The position numbers and the translations under genes are program-made. A DNA stretch of 64,000 nucleotides from Mucilaginibacter sp. UBA5151. Its GTDB lineage: Bacteria; Bacteroidota; Bacteroidia; Sphingobacteriales; Sphingobacteriaceae. Below are positions 23,714 through 31,818 of the stretch, in pieces; the first letter of the stretch is position 1, and every line of letters starts with the position of its first letter. The stretch is from contig DHXR01000020.1 of assembly GCA_002413785.1 (NCBI GenBank), positions 1 through 64,000 on the forward strand. Reading direction: 5' to 3'. The notes under the pieces are model-generated. The model did no database searches, was not told where the DNA came from, and saw only the letters and a list, made by a program, of their open reading frames with translations.

Positions 23714-24448
23714 TTATGCCTTTTCAATTTTTTGCCTGATGATATCTTTTACCCTGTTACTCAGTGCATCAATATCAGCGACCGTTAAATCAGACGTTTC
23801 GATGGGCTTATGAACAAACACCCTGCAAATACCTGGCCTTGAACCATATTTACGTCCATCGTCCCATAATACTTTCCAGGTATTGGGTGATGAAACAGAG
23901 ATGACCGGCACCTTTTGCTCAATAGCAAGGCGGAAAGCCCCGCTTTTAAATTCCTGCAACCGGGGCGGATAATCATCCGCTATACCCCCCTCGGGAAACA
24001 TAATCATACTGATGCCATTCTTAAGCTTTTCCGCAGTCGCTTTTATCGCCCTGAAAGCCGAAATTTTGTTGCCCCGCATTACCGGTATATCAACCGTCCT
24101 GAAAAAAATGCCGGTAATCATTCCATCCAGCAACTCGGCCTTGCCCATAAAGCTGTAATTATCATTTTTCATGAGCAGGCAGATCATTGAGGTATCAAGG
24201 TTTGAGGTATGGTTCGGGCAAATTACATAAGTTTTACGCCAGTCGATAGGCTCTTCAAATTCAAATTTGAATATTATCCCCACACAAAGGGTACTTAAAA
24301 ACGCCCAGATGCGCCTTAATTTTATCATCCCCGCATATCTTTCGGGTTTGAGCGAAAAATAATACAATGGCGGCCACAATAAAAAAAAGAAAAAGCCCAT
24401 ACTAATCAGCAACAAATAGTTATGCAATTTTTTTAGGAAAAGTTTCAT
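23714..24448 (-). CDS. 1-acyl-sn-glycerol-3-phosphate acyltransferase (PlsC-like), copy 1
   Basis: A 244-residue paralogue of the next gene. The hydrophobic N-terminus is about 12-50, motif I is NHTSNLD and motif III is IMFPEGGIADDYPP, retaining the usual FPEG. Being a tandem duplicate, one copy may prefer a different acyl donor or lyso-acceptor. It is first in a probable operon: acyltransferase 1, acyltransferase 2, gatC. It diverges from trpS, with about 140 bases between. Confidence 0.9.
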   Translation of the reverse strand: MKLFLKKLHNYLLLISMGFFFFLLWPPLYYFSLKPERYAGMIKLRRIWAFLSTLCVGIIFKFEFEEPIDWRKTYVICPNHTSNLDTSMICLLMKNDNYSFMGKAELLDGMITGIFFRTVDIPVMRGNKISAFRAIKATAEKLKNGISMIMFPEGGIADDYPPRLQEFKSGAFRLAIEQKVPVISVSSPNTWKVLWDDGRKYGSRPGICRVFVHKPIETSDLTVADIDALSNRVKDIIRQKIEKA

Positions 24449-24572
24449 GTCAAAAGCAGTATTTAATCAGGCAATGTTATCCTTTTTACCGGATAACTAA
24501 GTATCGCAGGGCGAAAAGAGTTAATACATCCTCAATAACATTTTCATCGCCATCAAAAATATAAAAATTACT

Positions 24573-24580
24573 TACTTTCG
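24573..24580 (+). promoter_or_regulatory. Putative -7 box of trpS, next to ATG
   Basis: TACTTTCG (7 of 8 to TAnnTTTG) ends five bases before the ATG at 24586, which predicts a transcript with almost no leader. There is no clear -33. Confidence 0.4.
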
Positions 24581-24585
24581 CCCCC

Positions 24586-25581
24586 ATGGAAACTGTTGTT
24601 AGTGGTATCCGTTCGACCGGGAACTTACACTTAGGAAATTATTACGGGGCGATACAAAACTTCGTAAAAATGCAGCATGAATATAACTGCTATTTTTTTA
24701 TCGCCGACCTGCACTCATTAACCACCCACCCGACCCCTGCCGATCTGCACGGCAATGTAAAACAGGTGCTGGTGGAGTACCTTGCAGCAGGTATTGACCC
24801 GGAAAGGGCGACTATTTATGTACAATCAGATGTACCCGAAATAGCCGAGCTATACCTGTACCTGAATATGAACGCCTATTTGGGCGAACTGGAGCGCAGT
24901 ACGTCGTTTAAAGATAAAGTACGCGGAAATCCTGATAATGTAAACGCCGGCTTATTAACCTACCCGGTTTTGATGGCTGCCGATATTATTATCCACAAAG
25001 CCACAAAAGTACCTGTCGGCAAAGACCAGGAGCAGCACCTCGAAATGGCCCGCACCTTTGCCAACCGTTTCAACAGGTTATACAATAAAGAGTTTTTCCC
25101 TGAGCCTTTTGCCTTCAATTTCAGCGATAACCTGGTAAAAATACCGGGGCTTGACGGTAAAGGTAAAATGGGAAAATCAGAAGGCGAAGGCAATGCCGTT
25201 TACCTTTCAGATTCGCCCGAAGTTATCCGCAAGAAAGTAATGCGGGCTGTGACCGATGCCGGCCCGACTGCCGATAACCAGGAAAAACCGGTAGAGATCC
25301 AAAACCTTTTTGATATCATTAAGGTTGTGTCAACACCGGATACTTATACGCATTTTGATGATTTGTATAATACCTGCCAGATCCGTTACGGCGACCTGAA
25401 AAAACAATTAGCCGAAGATATTATCATCGCGACAGCCCCTATCCGCGAACGGATCAATGATATTGCGAATGATGCGCCTTACTTACGGCAGGTTGCCCGT
25501 CACGGGGCCATTAAAGCAAGGGAAAGTGCTTCAAAAACCATTAAGGAAGTAAGAGAAATTATCGGATTCAGAAGTTTTTAG
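24586..25581 (+). CDS. trpS: Tryptophanyl-tRNA synthetase
   Basis: Attaches tryptophan to tRNA(Trp). It is 331 residues, the usual bacterial length. The class I signatures are GNLHLGNYYG near the N-terminus (HIGH region, about 12-21) and KMGKSEG (KMSKS loop, about 196-202). The start METVVSGIRSTGNLHLGNYYG agrees with relatives. It is followed by a heptamer-repeat gap and then a deoxynucleoside kinase gene on the same strand. Confidence 0.97.
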   Translation: METVVSGIRSTGNLHLGNYYGAIQNFVKMQHEYNCYFFIADLHSLTTHPTPADLHGNVKQVLVEYLAAGIDPERATIYVQSDVPEIAELYLYLNMNAYLGELERSTSFKDKVRGNPDNVNAGLLTYPVLMAADIIIHKATKVPVGKDQEQHLEMARTFANRFNRLYNKEFFPEPFAFNFSDNLVKIPGLDGKGKMGKSEGEGNAVYLSDSPEVIRKKVMRAVTDAGPTADNQEKPVEIQNLFDIIKVVSTPDTYTHFDDLYNTCQIRYGDLKKQLAEDIIIATAPIRERINDIANDAPYLRQVARHGAIKARESASKTIKEVREIIGFRSF

Positions 25582-25583
25582 TT

Positions 25584-25747
25584 AGTTCATTGTTGATAGT
25601 TCATAGTTCATAGCGTATATTAGGCGGAGTTTATTTTTTCTATTGGCAAACCGGACTTGACAATTTTCATGCAGCTGCTATGAACTATCAACCATGAACC
25701 ATGAACTGCATAAACTATGATCTATGAACCATTAACCATGAACTAAC
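25584..25747. repeat. Period-7 tandem repeat with inverted arm
   Basis: The left arm at 25584-25611 is AGTTCAT, TGTTGAT, AGTTCAT, AGTTCAT. After about 70 bases the right arm at 25680-25747 has ATGAACT, ATCAACC, ATGAACC, ATGAACT and further variants in the complementary sense. The same words occur between DUF4290 and murA (53481-53563). It nearly fills the trpS to kinase gap. Confidence 0.85.
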
Positions 25748-25755
25748 AGAAACAC

Positions 25756-26370
25756 ATGCACATTGCTATAGTAGGAAACATAGGCGCCGGTAAAACCACC
25801 CTCACCGAATTACTGGCTAAAAATTATGGCTGGGATCCCCTGTTTGAGGCGGTTGATAATAATCCATACCTGGAAGATTTTTACAGCGACATGAAACGCT
25901 GGAGCTTTAACCTCCAGATCTATTTCCTGAACAGCAGGTACAGGCAAATTATCGATATTCAAAAAGGCGACTTTAACATCATCCAGGACAGGACAATTTA
26001 CGAAGACGCCTATATTTTTGCAGAAAACCTGCACGATATGGGTTTGATGACCACCCGCGACTATCAAAACTACCAGGCTATATTTGATAATGTAATTGAA
26101 AATATAAAACCACCCGATCTGCTGATCTACCTGAAAGCATCGGTGCCGACTTTAGTAAATAACATCCAGCGCCGCGGCCGTGAATATGAAAGCGGGATAC
26201 GGCTTGATTATTTATCGAAACTGAACGATAAATACCAGAAATGGATAAACAACTATAAGCTTGGCAAATTGCTGATATTAGACAAAGACACCCTTGATTT
26301 CGCCAATAATACAGAAGACCTGGCAACCATTGTGCAGATGATTGAGCGGGAAATTCACGGGTTGTTTTAG
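25756..26370 (+). CDS. Deoxynucleoside kinase
   Basis: Phosphorylates deoxynucleosides in nucleotide salvage. It is 204 residues with the P-loop GNIGAGKTTL at about 7-16, the nucleoside-site motif with Glu (PLFEAVDNNPYLEDFY), DRTIYEDAYIF (the DR-x-E region) and a lid segment rich in Arg (RRGREYESGIRLDYL). This matches dGK/dAK-type kinases. The specificity (dGuo, dAdo, dCyd) cannot be read from this. The next gene, kdsB, follows a period-9 repeat region. Confidence 0.92.
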   Translation: MHIAIVGNIGAGKTTLTELLAKNYGWDPLFEAVDNNPYLEDFYSDMKRWSFNLQIYFLNSRYRQIIDIQKGDFNIIQDRTIYEDAYIFAENLHDMGLMTTRDYQNYQAIFDNVIENIKPPDLLIYLKASVPTLVNNIQRRGREYESGIRLDYLSKLNDKYQKWINNYKLGKLLILDKDTLDFANNTEDLATIVQMIEREIHGLF

Positions 26371-26374
26371 TTAA

Positions 26375-26494
26375 GTTGAAATGAGTTGTAAAGGTTGTAA
26401 GAGTTGTAAAGGTTGAAAACCTGTTAACGACCAACAACTCTTACAACACCCAACAACTCTTACAACACTTACAACCTTTATAACTTTTACAACA
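26375..26494. repeat. Period-9 tandem repeat with inverted arm
   Basis: Left-side units GTTGTAAAG, GTTGTAAGA, GTTGTAAAG, GTTGAAAAC occupy 26385-26420. The right side runs CAACAACTC, TTACAACAC and similar complement units up to 26494, three bases before the kdsB ATG. The left block begins immediately after the kinase stop. The unit is nearly identical to that at 3119-3154. Confidence 0.85.
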
Positions 26495-26497
26495 AAT

Positions 26498-27226
26498 ATG
26501 AACATCCTCGGCATCATCCCCGCCCGTTACGCATCTACCCGTTTTCCGGGTAAACCATTGGTTGATATTGGCGGGAAAAGCATGATCCAAAGGGTTTATG
26601 AACAGGCAAAAAAGTGTATTCATTTGTCGGATGTAATTGTTGCTACGGATGATGAGCGCATTTATAAACATGTACATGATTTTGGCGGATCGGCAATTAT
26701 TACTTCGCCCGATCACCAGAGCGGTACCGACCGCTGTGCGGAAGTTGCCCTGAAACATCCCCATTATGATGTGATCATCAACATACAGGGTGATGAACCT
26801 TATATCGACCCGGAGCAGATCAGCAAACTGGCGGCCTGCTTTAATAATGCCGGCACCCAAATTGCCACCCTGATTAAAAAAGTGCAAAACGAGCAGGAAC
26901 TGTTTAACCCCAATTCGCCCAAGGTAGTTGTTAATAAATTTTCGGAGGCGGTTTATTTTTCACGTTCCCCCCTGCCCCATATTCGCGGACAGGAGCCCCA
27001 AAACTGGTTAAACTGCTTTACCTATTTTAAACATATCGGCATTTACGGTTACCGCGCCGATGTTTTACAGCAAATCACCAAACTGCCTGTATCCTCCCTT
27101 GAAAAAGCCGAAAGCCTGGAGCAACTGCGCTGGATAGAGAACGGCTACCGCATAAAAGTCGTCGAAACGGAGCTGGAAACATTTGCTGTGGATACGCCGG
27201 AGGATTTGGAAAAATTATTTAGATGA
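26498..27226 (+). CDS. kdsB: 3-deoxy-manno-octulosonate cytidylyltransferase
   Basis: Activates KDO to CMP-KDO for lipopolysaccharide inner core synthesis. It is 242 residues. The N-terminal nucleotide-binding motif is IIPARYASTRFPGKPL (about 6-21), and NIQGDEPYIDP is the metal/nucleotide-site aspartate motif. A C-terminal EQLRWIENGYRI segment is also conserved. The start at ATG 26498 is right for the family. Together with the heptose genes at 43-46 kb it shows that the cell makes a KDO-heptose core. Confidence 0.96.
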   Translation: MNILGIIPARYASTRFPGKPLVDIGGKSMIQRVYEQAKKCIHLSDVIVATDDERIYKHVHDFGGSAIITSPDHQSGTDRCAEVALKHPHYDVIINIQGDEPYIDPEQISKLAACFNNAGTQIATLIKKVQNEQELFNPNSPKVVVNKFSEAVYFSRSPLPHIRGQEPQNWLNCFTYFKHIGIYGYRADVLQQITKLPVSSLEKAESLEQLRWIENGYRIKVVETELETFAVDTPEDLEKLFR

Positions 27227-27260
27227 ATTAACCTTGTAATAATAATATCCCATCAAACAC

Positions 27261-27845
27261 ATGAAAATTAACCTTATTGCTTTAACCACACTTTTAGTGG
27301 CAGCCCTTACAGCCAGGGCACAAAATAACGACCGGGTTATTACCGTTACCGGCGATACAATAGCCTGCCAGATCAACCTACCAGTTTTCAGCGCCCCTAA
27401 ATACCGAACATCTAAAAACGAGAAAGCTAAAAAAATAAAGACCGACAGCGTAAAGGAGTATTACACTGCTGATAAATCCACCTGGTATAGAAGGGTATTT
27501 TATGATCCCAAGGTATTGTGGGTAAGAAACAAGGTATGCTTTATGACAGTTGTGGAAAGTGGCAAAATTAATCTTTATGAGTTGATCACCTCCACCACCA
27601 GCTACGGCGCTAATGGCACAATGTACAGCAGCTCAAACACCGGATGGTACGTAAGCAAAGGAACAGACACTGCTATCCTTATAAAAGGGACCTTGTTGGC
27701 CAGACAGAAAAGGAAAAATGAATTTGCAGACCTCCTGGCAGACAATAAAACGGTTTATGATAAATACATGGCTGACGATAAATTCGGGTTCGATGAGATA
27801 CGAAACCTCGTGCATCTGTATAACACGGGAGAACCTTATAAATAG
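27261..27845 (+). CDS. Exported hypothetical protein
   Basis: A 194-residue protein I do not recognise. The signal peptide is about 1-20 (MKINLIALTTLLVAALTARA, then QNNDRVITVTGDTIACQI). The mature part is about 170 residues, beta-rich at the N-terminal side (ITVTGDTIACQINLP), with Lys-rich stretches and a helical C-terminus containing ADLLADNKTVYDKYMADD. One Cys lies near the mature start and another at about 94. The beginning of the mature region resembles Bacteroidetes exported proteins that open with a GDTI/V turn. kdsB lies 34 bases upstream; downstream is a cluster of hairpins. Confidence 0.75.
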   Translation: MKINLIALTTLLVAALTARAQNNDRVITVTGDTIACQINLPVFSAPKYRTSKNEKAKKIKTDSVKEYYTADKSTWYRRVFYDPKVLWVRNKVCFMTVVESGKINLYELITSTTSYGANGTMYSSSNTGWYVSKGTDTAILIKGTLLARQKRKNEFADLLADNKTVYDKYMADDKFGFDEIRNLVHLYNTGEPYK

Positions 27846-27890
27846 CCCAGCCGTGCTGAAAAAGAGAATGCCCTGCTTATTCCCCCGCCT

Positions 27891-28011
27891 GTTCAAGCGT
27901 CCGCGCTTGAACACATATTATTGTAAGCGTCCACGCTTACGATAATAAGGAGAAAAGTAATTTAAGCGTGGACGCTTAAATTTTTCGGGTTCAAGTGTGG
28001 ACACTTGAACC
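27891..28011. repeat. Cluster of four related hairpins
   Basis: Four perfect or near-perfect palindromes, 18 to 24 bases long, lie in 121 bases: 27891-27912 (GTTCAAGCG, TCCG, CGCTTGAAC), 27923-27940 (GTAAGCGT, CC, ACGCTTAC), 27959-27982 (11-bp arms around GG), and 27988-28011 (11-bp arms around GG). All share AAGCGT or AAGTGT and its complement. The first two have CC at the centre and the last two GG, so the cluster is nearly symmetric. Confidence 0.9.
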
Positions 28012-28104
28012 GGCGGGTTCGTGCCCCGGCAGCGGGAACACTATCTGCCATTCCCCAACATTTAGCTATTTATCAACAAGCGGGGAAAACCCTGAAATTT
28101 TTCC

Positions 28105-28112
28105 TACTTTTG
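28105..28112 (+). promoter_or_regulatory. Putative -7 box of pyrG
   Basis: TACTTTTG matches TAnnTTTG exactly, 58 bases upstream of the pyrG ATG at 28171. The leader between them carries no clear ribosome site. Confidence 0.5.
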
Positions 28113-28170
28113 TATCCCGTACACAAACAATTTGTTCCCGCATAAAAACTGGTTCAAACACAGCAAAATC

Positions 28171-29781
28171 ATGACTAAATATATTTTTGTTACGGGCGGC
28201 GTTACTTCGTCGTTAGGAAAAGGTATTATATCTGCTTCCTTAGCTAAACTGCTCCAATCGCGCGGTTATCGGGTAACCATCCAAAAATTCGACCCCTATA
28301 TCAATATCGATCCGGGAACGCTGAACCCCTACGAACATGGCGAATGTTATGTTACCGAAGACGGCGCCGAAACCGATCTTGACCTTGGTCATTATGAGCG
28401 TTTCTTAAACACGCCGACCTCAAAAGCCAATAACATTACCACCGGCCGCATTTACCAAAATGTAATTAACCGTGAGCGCCAGGGCGACTTTTTGGGGAAA
28501 ACCGTACAGGTTGTGCCGCATATAACGGATGAAATAAAAAGAAATATACGCATACTCGGCGAAAGCGGCGATTATGATATTGTGATCACCGAGCTGGGGG
28601 GTACCGTGGGTGATATTGAATCCCTGCCCTACATTGAAGCGGTAAGGCAGTTCAGGTGGGAAGTAGGCTCCAGCAATTCGTTGGTAATCCACTTAACACT
28701 GATCCCTTTCCTCGCCGCTGCCGGCGAATTGAAGACCAAGCCTACACAGCACTCAGTAAAAATGTTGCTGGAGTATGGCATTCAGCCTGATATATTGGTT
28801 TGCCGTACCGAACACCCGCTGAATACAGACATCCGTAAAAAGATAGCCCTGTTTTGTAACGTAAATGTGAATGCGGTTATTGAATCCATAGACGCTTCAA
28901 CCATTTACGATGTTCCGTTATTGATGCTGAAAGAGCAACTGGATAAAACGGTTTTAGCCAAATTAAAATTACCGCATAAAAGCGAGCCTGACCTCGAAAA
29001 CTGGAAAGACTTTTTGGGGCGTTTAAAAAACCCGACCTCCGAAGTGCGCATCGGCCTGGTGGGTAAATACGTAGAGCTGCCTGATGCTTACAAATCCATC
29101 AGCGAGTCGTTTATACATGCGGGTTCAAAAAATGAATGTAAGGTAAAGGTTGAATATATCCCTTCCGAACAATTAACACCCGAGAATGCCGTTGAAAGAC
29201 TGAAAGGCCTGCATGGCGTATTGGTAGCGCCCGGCTTTGGCGAGCGTGGTTTTGAAGGAAAAATTGAGGCGATACGTTATGTGAGGGAGAATAATATCCC
29301 ATTTTTCGGGATCTGCCTGGGAATGCAATGCGCCGTTGTTGAATTTGGCCGTAATGTGTTAGGTTTAAAAGGTGCAAGCAGTACCGAAATGAACCCCAAT
29401 ACCCCTTATCCTGTTATCGACATGATGGAGGAGCAAAAGAAAATTGTTAATAAAGGCGGCACGATGCGTTTGGGGGCTTATCCATGCGAACTAAAAAAGG
29501 GCAGCAAAGCCTTCAATTTTTACGGAAAATCGCGGATCTCCGAGCGCCACAGGCACCGTTATGAGTTTAATAACCAATATTTAAAAGACTATGAAAATGC
29601 AGGTTTAAGCCCCTCGGGTATTAACCCCGAAAGTAACCTGGTGGAGATTGTTGAGCTAAAGAATCATCCGTTTTTCATCGGTTCGCAATTTCATCCCGAA
29701 TTAAAATCAACTGTTGCTAATCCGCACCCACTTTTTATTAACTTTGTCGCCGCTTCGCTGGCTTATGCGCGAAAGCAATAG
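28171..29781 (+). CDS. pyrG: CTP synthase
   Basis: Converts UTP to CTP with ATP and glutamine. It is 536 residues, the family length, from the ATG at 28171 (MTKYIFVTGGVTSSLGKG); an in-frame start 13 codons upstream is not needed. The synthetase domain is about 1-270. The class I glutaminase domain is about 290-535, with the nucleophile Cys in FFGICLGMQCAVV and His/Glu in FHPELKS. yidC follows after 21 bases and is probably co-transcribed. Confidence 0.97.
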   Translation: MTKYIFVTGGVTSSLGKGIISASLAKLLQSRGYRVTIQKFDPYINIDPGTLNPYEHGECYVTEDGAETDLDLGHYERFLNTPTSKANNITTGRIYQNVINRERQGDFLGKTVQVVPHITDEIKRNIRILGESGDYDIVITELGGTVGDIESLPYIEAVRQFRWEVGSSNSLVIHLTLIPFLAAAGELKTKPTQHSVKMLLEYGIQPDILVCRTEHPLNTDIRKKIALFCNVNVNAVIESIDASTIYDVPLLMLKEQLDKTVLAKLKLPHKSEPDLENWKDFLGRLKNPTSEVRIGLVGKYVELPDAYKSISESFIHAGSKNECKVKVEYIPSEQLTPENAVERLKGLHGVLVAPGFGERGFEGKIEAIRYVRENNIPFFGICLGMQCAVVEFGRNVLGLKGASSTEMNPNTPYPVIDMMEEQKKIVNKGGTMRLGAYPCELKKGSKAFNFYGKSRISERHRHRYEFNNQYLKDYENAGLSPSGINPESNLVEIVELKNHPFFIGSQFHPELKSTVANPHPLFINFVAASLAYARKQ

Positions 29782-29802
29782 ATTTTTGTACGATACATAG
29801 AA

Positions 29803-31641
29803 ATGGATAAAAATACGTTTACAGGATTATTCCTGATTATGATCATCATGGGGGCCTCGTTCTTCTTTATGAAGCCAAATGATGCTGATTTAAAAAAAGA
29901 GAGAATAAAGGCCCATGCCGATTCGGTAAAAAGAGGTGATATACAAAAGCCGGCCATAAGCGCAGCCAAATTTGCTGACAGTGCAAAAGCGCTTGCCAAC
30001 AAACCGGTTGACTCCGCAATTTTAAAAAGCCCTTTTGGCGCGGCTACTGTCGGCGCCGAAAAATTCATCACGCTCGAAAATAAAGAGCTCATTGTAAAGT
30101 TATCAACCCGGGGTGGCAAGGTTTATTCGGTTGAACTTAAAAACTTCAAAACATTTGATAAAAAACCGCTGATCCTTTTTGAAGGCGACCACAATCATTT
30201 TGGTTTAAACTTTACAGCGGGAAATAACAGCATCAATACTGATAAGCTTTATTTTACACCCAGCGCAAACGGGCTGCAGGTTACAGGTAAAGATTCCGGT
30301 TCGGTTACCATGCGTTTAAGTTACAGCCCTACCCAGTATATCGATTATATTTACTCGTTAAAAGGCGAAGGTTATAAAGTTGGCTTTACCATTAAACCTA
30401 CCGGCTTAGACCAGGTTTTAGCCAGTACCAGTACTGTTAACATTAACTGGGCTACAAACCTGCGCAAACAGGAAAAGGATATGGAGCAGGAGCGCCGTTA
30501 TTCTACTATTTCCTACAACACTACCGATAGCCAGAATGACTATTTAAGCGCCGGTAAGGATGAGCAGAAAGATATTACCGACAAAAAGATACAATGGGTG
30601 TCCTTTAAAGCGCATTTCTTTTCAAGTGTGCTGATTGCCGATAAAGGTTTTGATAAATCAAACCTGGCCATTAGCACCGATGTAACCGATACCTCGGATA
30701 TTAAACAAATGAACGCCAACCTGGTATTGGCACGTAACGCCGACGGCAGTTTCCCGATGTTGTTTTATTTCGGCCCCGACCGTTTCTCGACTTTGCAGGA
30801 TCAGGGATATGGCCTTGAAAAACAGGTTGACCTTGGCTGGGGACCGCTGAAATATATCAACCGTTTTGCCACATTGCCTATATTTAATATCCTTAAAAAG
30901 TTCAACTGGAATTATGGTATCATAATTTTGGCTTTAACCATTATATTGAAATTGGTTTTATCGCCGCTAACCTACAAATCATACCTTTCGATGGCCAAAA
31001 TGCGGATTTTGAAGCCGGAAATGGATGAAATCAAAGCAAAAGTAGGTGAAGACAATGCTACACTTTTACAGCAGGAATATTTAAAGCTCTACAAAAAAGC
31101 AGGCGTAAACCCGTTGGGCGGATGTTTGCCGATGCTGATCCAGATGCCGATTGTGATTGCCTTTTTCCGCTTTTTCCCGAGCTTGTTTGAGTTACGCGGT
31201 CAGGGCTTTTTATGGATGCATGACCTGTCCACCTACGATTCAATACTTACTTTTCCAAATATCCCCTTCATCGGGAACCACCTTAGTTTAATGTGTTTGC
31301 TGATGACCATTTCGACCCTGATCTATACTTATTTTAACAACCAGATATCAGGCGCTACCGGCCAGATGAAATATATAGGCTATATCACCCCTGTTATTTT
31401 CCTTGGTGCATTGAATGGCTATCCTGCAGGTTTAAATTATTATTATTTCCTGGCCAACATGATGACCTTTTTACAGCAATACATTATCAGGTTAATGGTT
31501 GATGATAAAAAGATCCATGCCCAGATACAGGAAAACAAAAAGAAACCCGAAGTAAAAAAGAAAACAGGCGGTTTCCAGGCCCGTATGGAAGAAATGATGC
31601 GCCAGAAACAACAATTGCCGGCAGCACAGAAGAAGAAGTAA
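29803..31641 (+). CDS. yidC: Membrane protein insertase YidC
   Basis: Inserts proteins into the inner membrane alone or with the Sec translocon. It is 612 residues. The first transmembrane helix is at about 5-22, followed by a large periplasmic domain (about 75-350) with beta-rich sequence. The conserved insertase core with five membrane helices (about 360-570) includes LSPLTYKSYLSM, QQEYLKLYKKAGVNPLGGCLPML and the tail of basic residues. Gene order pyrG-yidC is common in Bacteroidetes. A strong terminator follows. Confidence 0.96.
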   Translation: MDKNTFTGLFLIMIIMGASFFFMKPNDADLKKERIKAHADSVKRGDIQKPAISAAKFADSAKALANKPVDSAILKSPFGAATVGAEKFITLENKELIVKLSTRGGKVYSVELKNFKTFDKKPLILFEGDHNHFGLNFTAGNNSINTDKLYFTPSANGLQVTGKDSGSVTMRLSYSPTQYIDYIYSLKGEGYKVGFTIKPTGLDQVLASTSTVNINWATNLRKQEKDMEQERRYSTISYNTTDSQNDYLSAGKDEQKDITDKKIQWVSFKAHFFSSVLIADKGFDKSNLAISTDVTDTSDIKQMNANLVLARNADGSFPMLFYFGPDRFSTLQDQGYGLEKQVDLGWGPLKYINRFATLPIFNILKKFNWNYGIIILALTIILKLVLSPLTYKSYLSMAKMRILKPEMDEIKAKVGEDNATLLQQEYLKLYKKAGVNPLGGCLPMLIQMPIVIAFFRFFPSLFELRGQGFLWMHDLSTYDSILTFPNIPFIGNHLSLMCLLMTISTLIYTYFNNQISGATGQMKYIGYITPVIFLGALNGYPAGLNYYYFLANMMTFLQQYIIRLMVDDKKIHAQIQENKKKPEVKKKTGGFQARMEEMMRQKQQLPAAQKKK

Positions 31642-31661
31642 GTCGGAGTCCGGAAGTAAAA

Positions 31662-31703
31662 AAAGAAAACCCCATGGTCTATCGCCACGGGGTTTTCTTT
31701 TAC
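31662..31703 (+). terminator. Intrinsic terminator after yidC
   Basis: AAAGAAAACCCC (31662-31673) pairs with GGGGTTTTCTTT (31689-31700), with TGG/CCA pairs further inside, and the right arm ends in TTTT. It lies about 20 bases past the stop. Confidence 0.85.
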
Positions 31704-31765
31704 AACAGTATGCTGATATACAGTTTTAAAAGCTATCACTTCTCTAATTTTCCAAACCAAAAAAT

Positions 31766-31781
31766 CTTTCGGACTTTCGGA
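31766..31781. repeat. Period-8 tandem unit CTTTCGGA
   Basis: Two perfect copies of CTTTCGGA stand at 31766-31781. An inverted match (AGTCCGGAAGT-like) lies at about 31648 on the other side of the yidC terminator, so the terminator hairpin is bracketed by inverted short repeats. Confidence 0.6.
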
Positions 31782-31818
31782 CTAAAATATTTAGTAAAAA
31801 CTTTATTACATTTACCAC

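Larger units (their letters stand above)
27846..28170. other. Intergenic region with hairpin cluster, upstream of pyrG
   Basis: 325 bases with no gene. 27891-28011 is the four-hairpin cluster described separately; the rest is a GC-rich stretch and the promoter region of pyrG. Confidence 0.7.
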
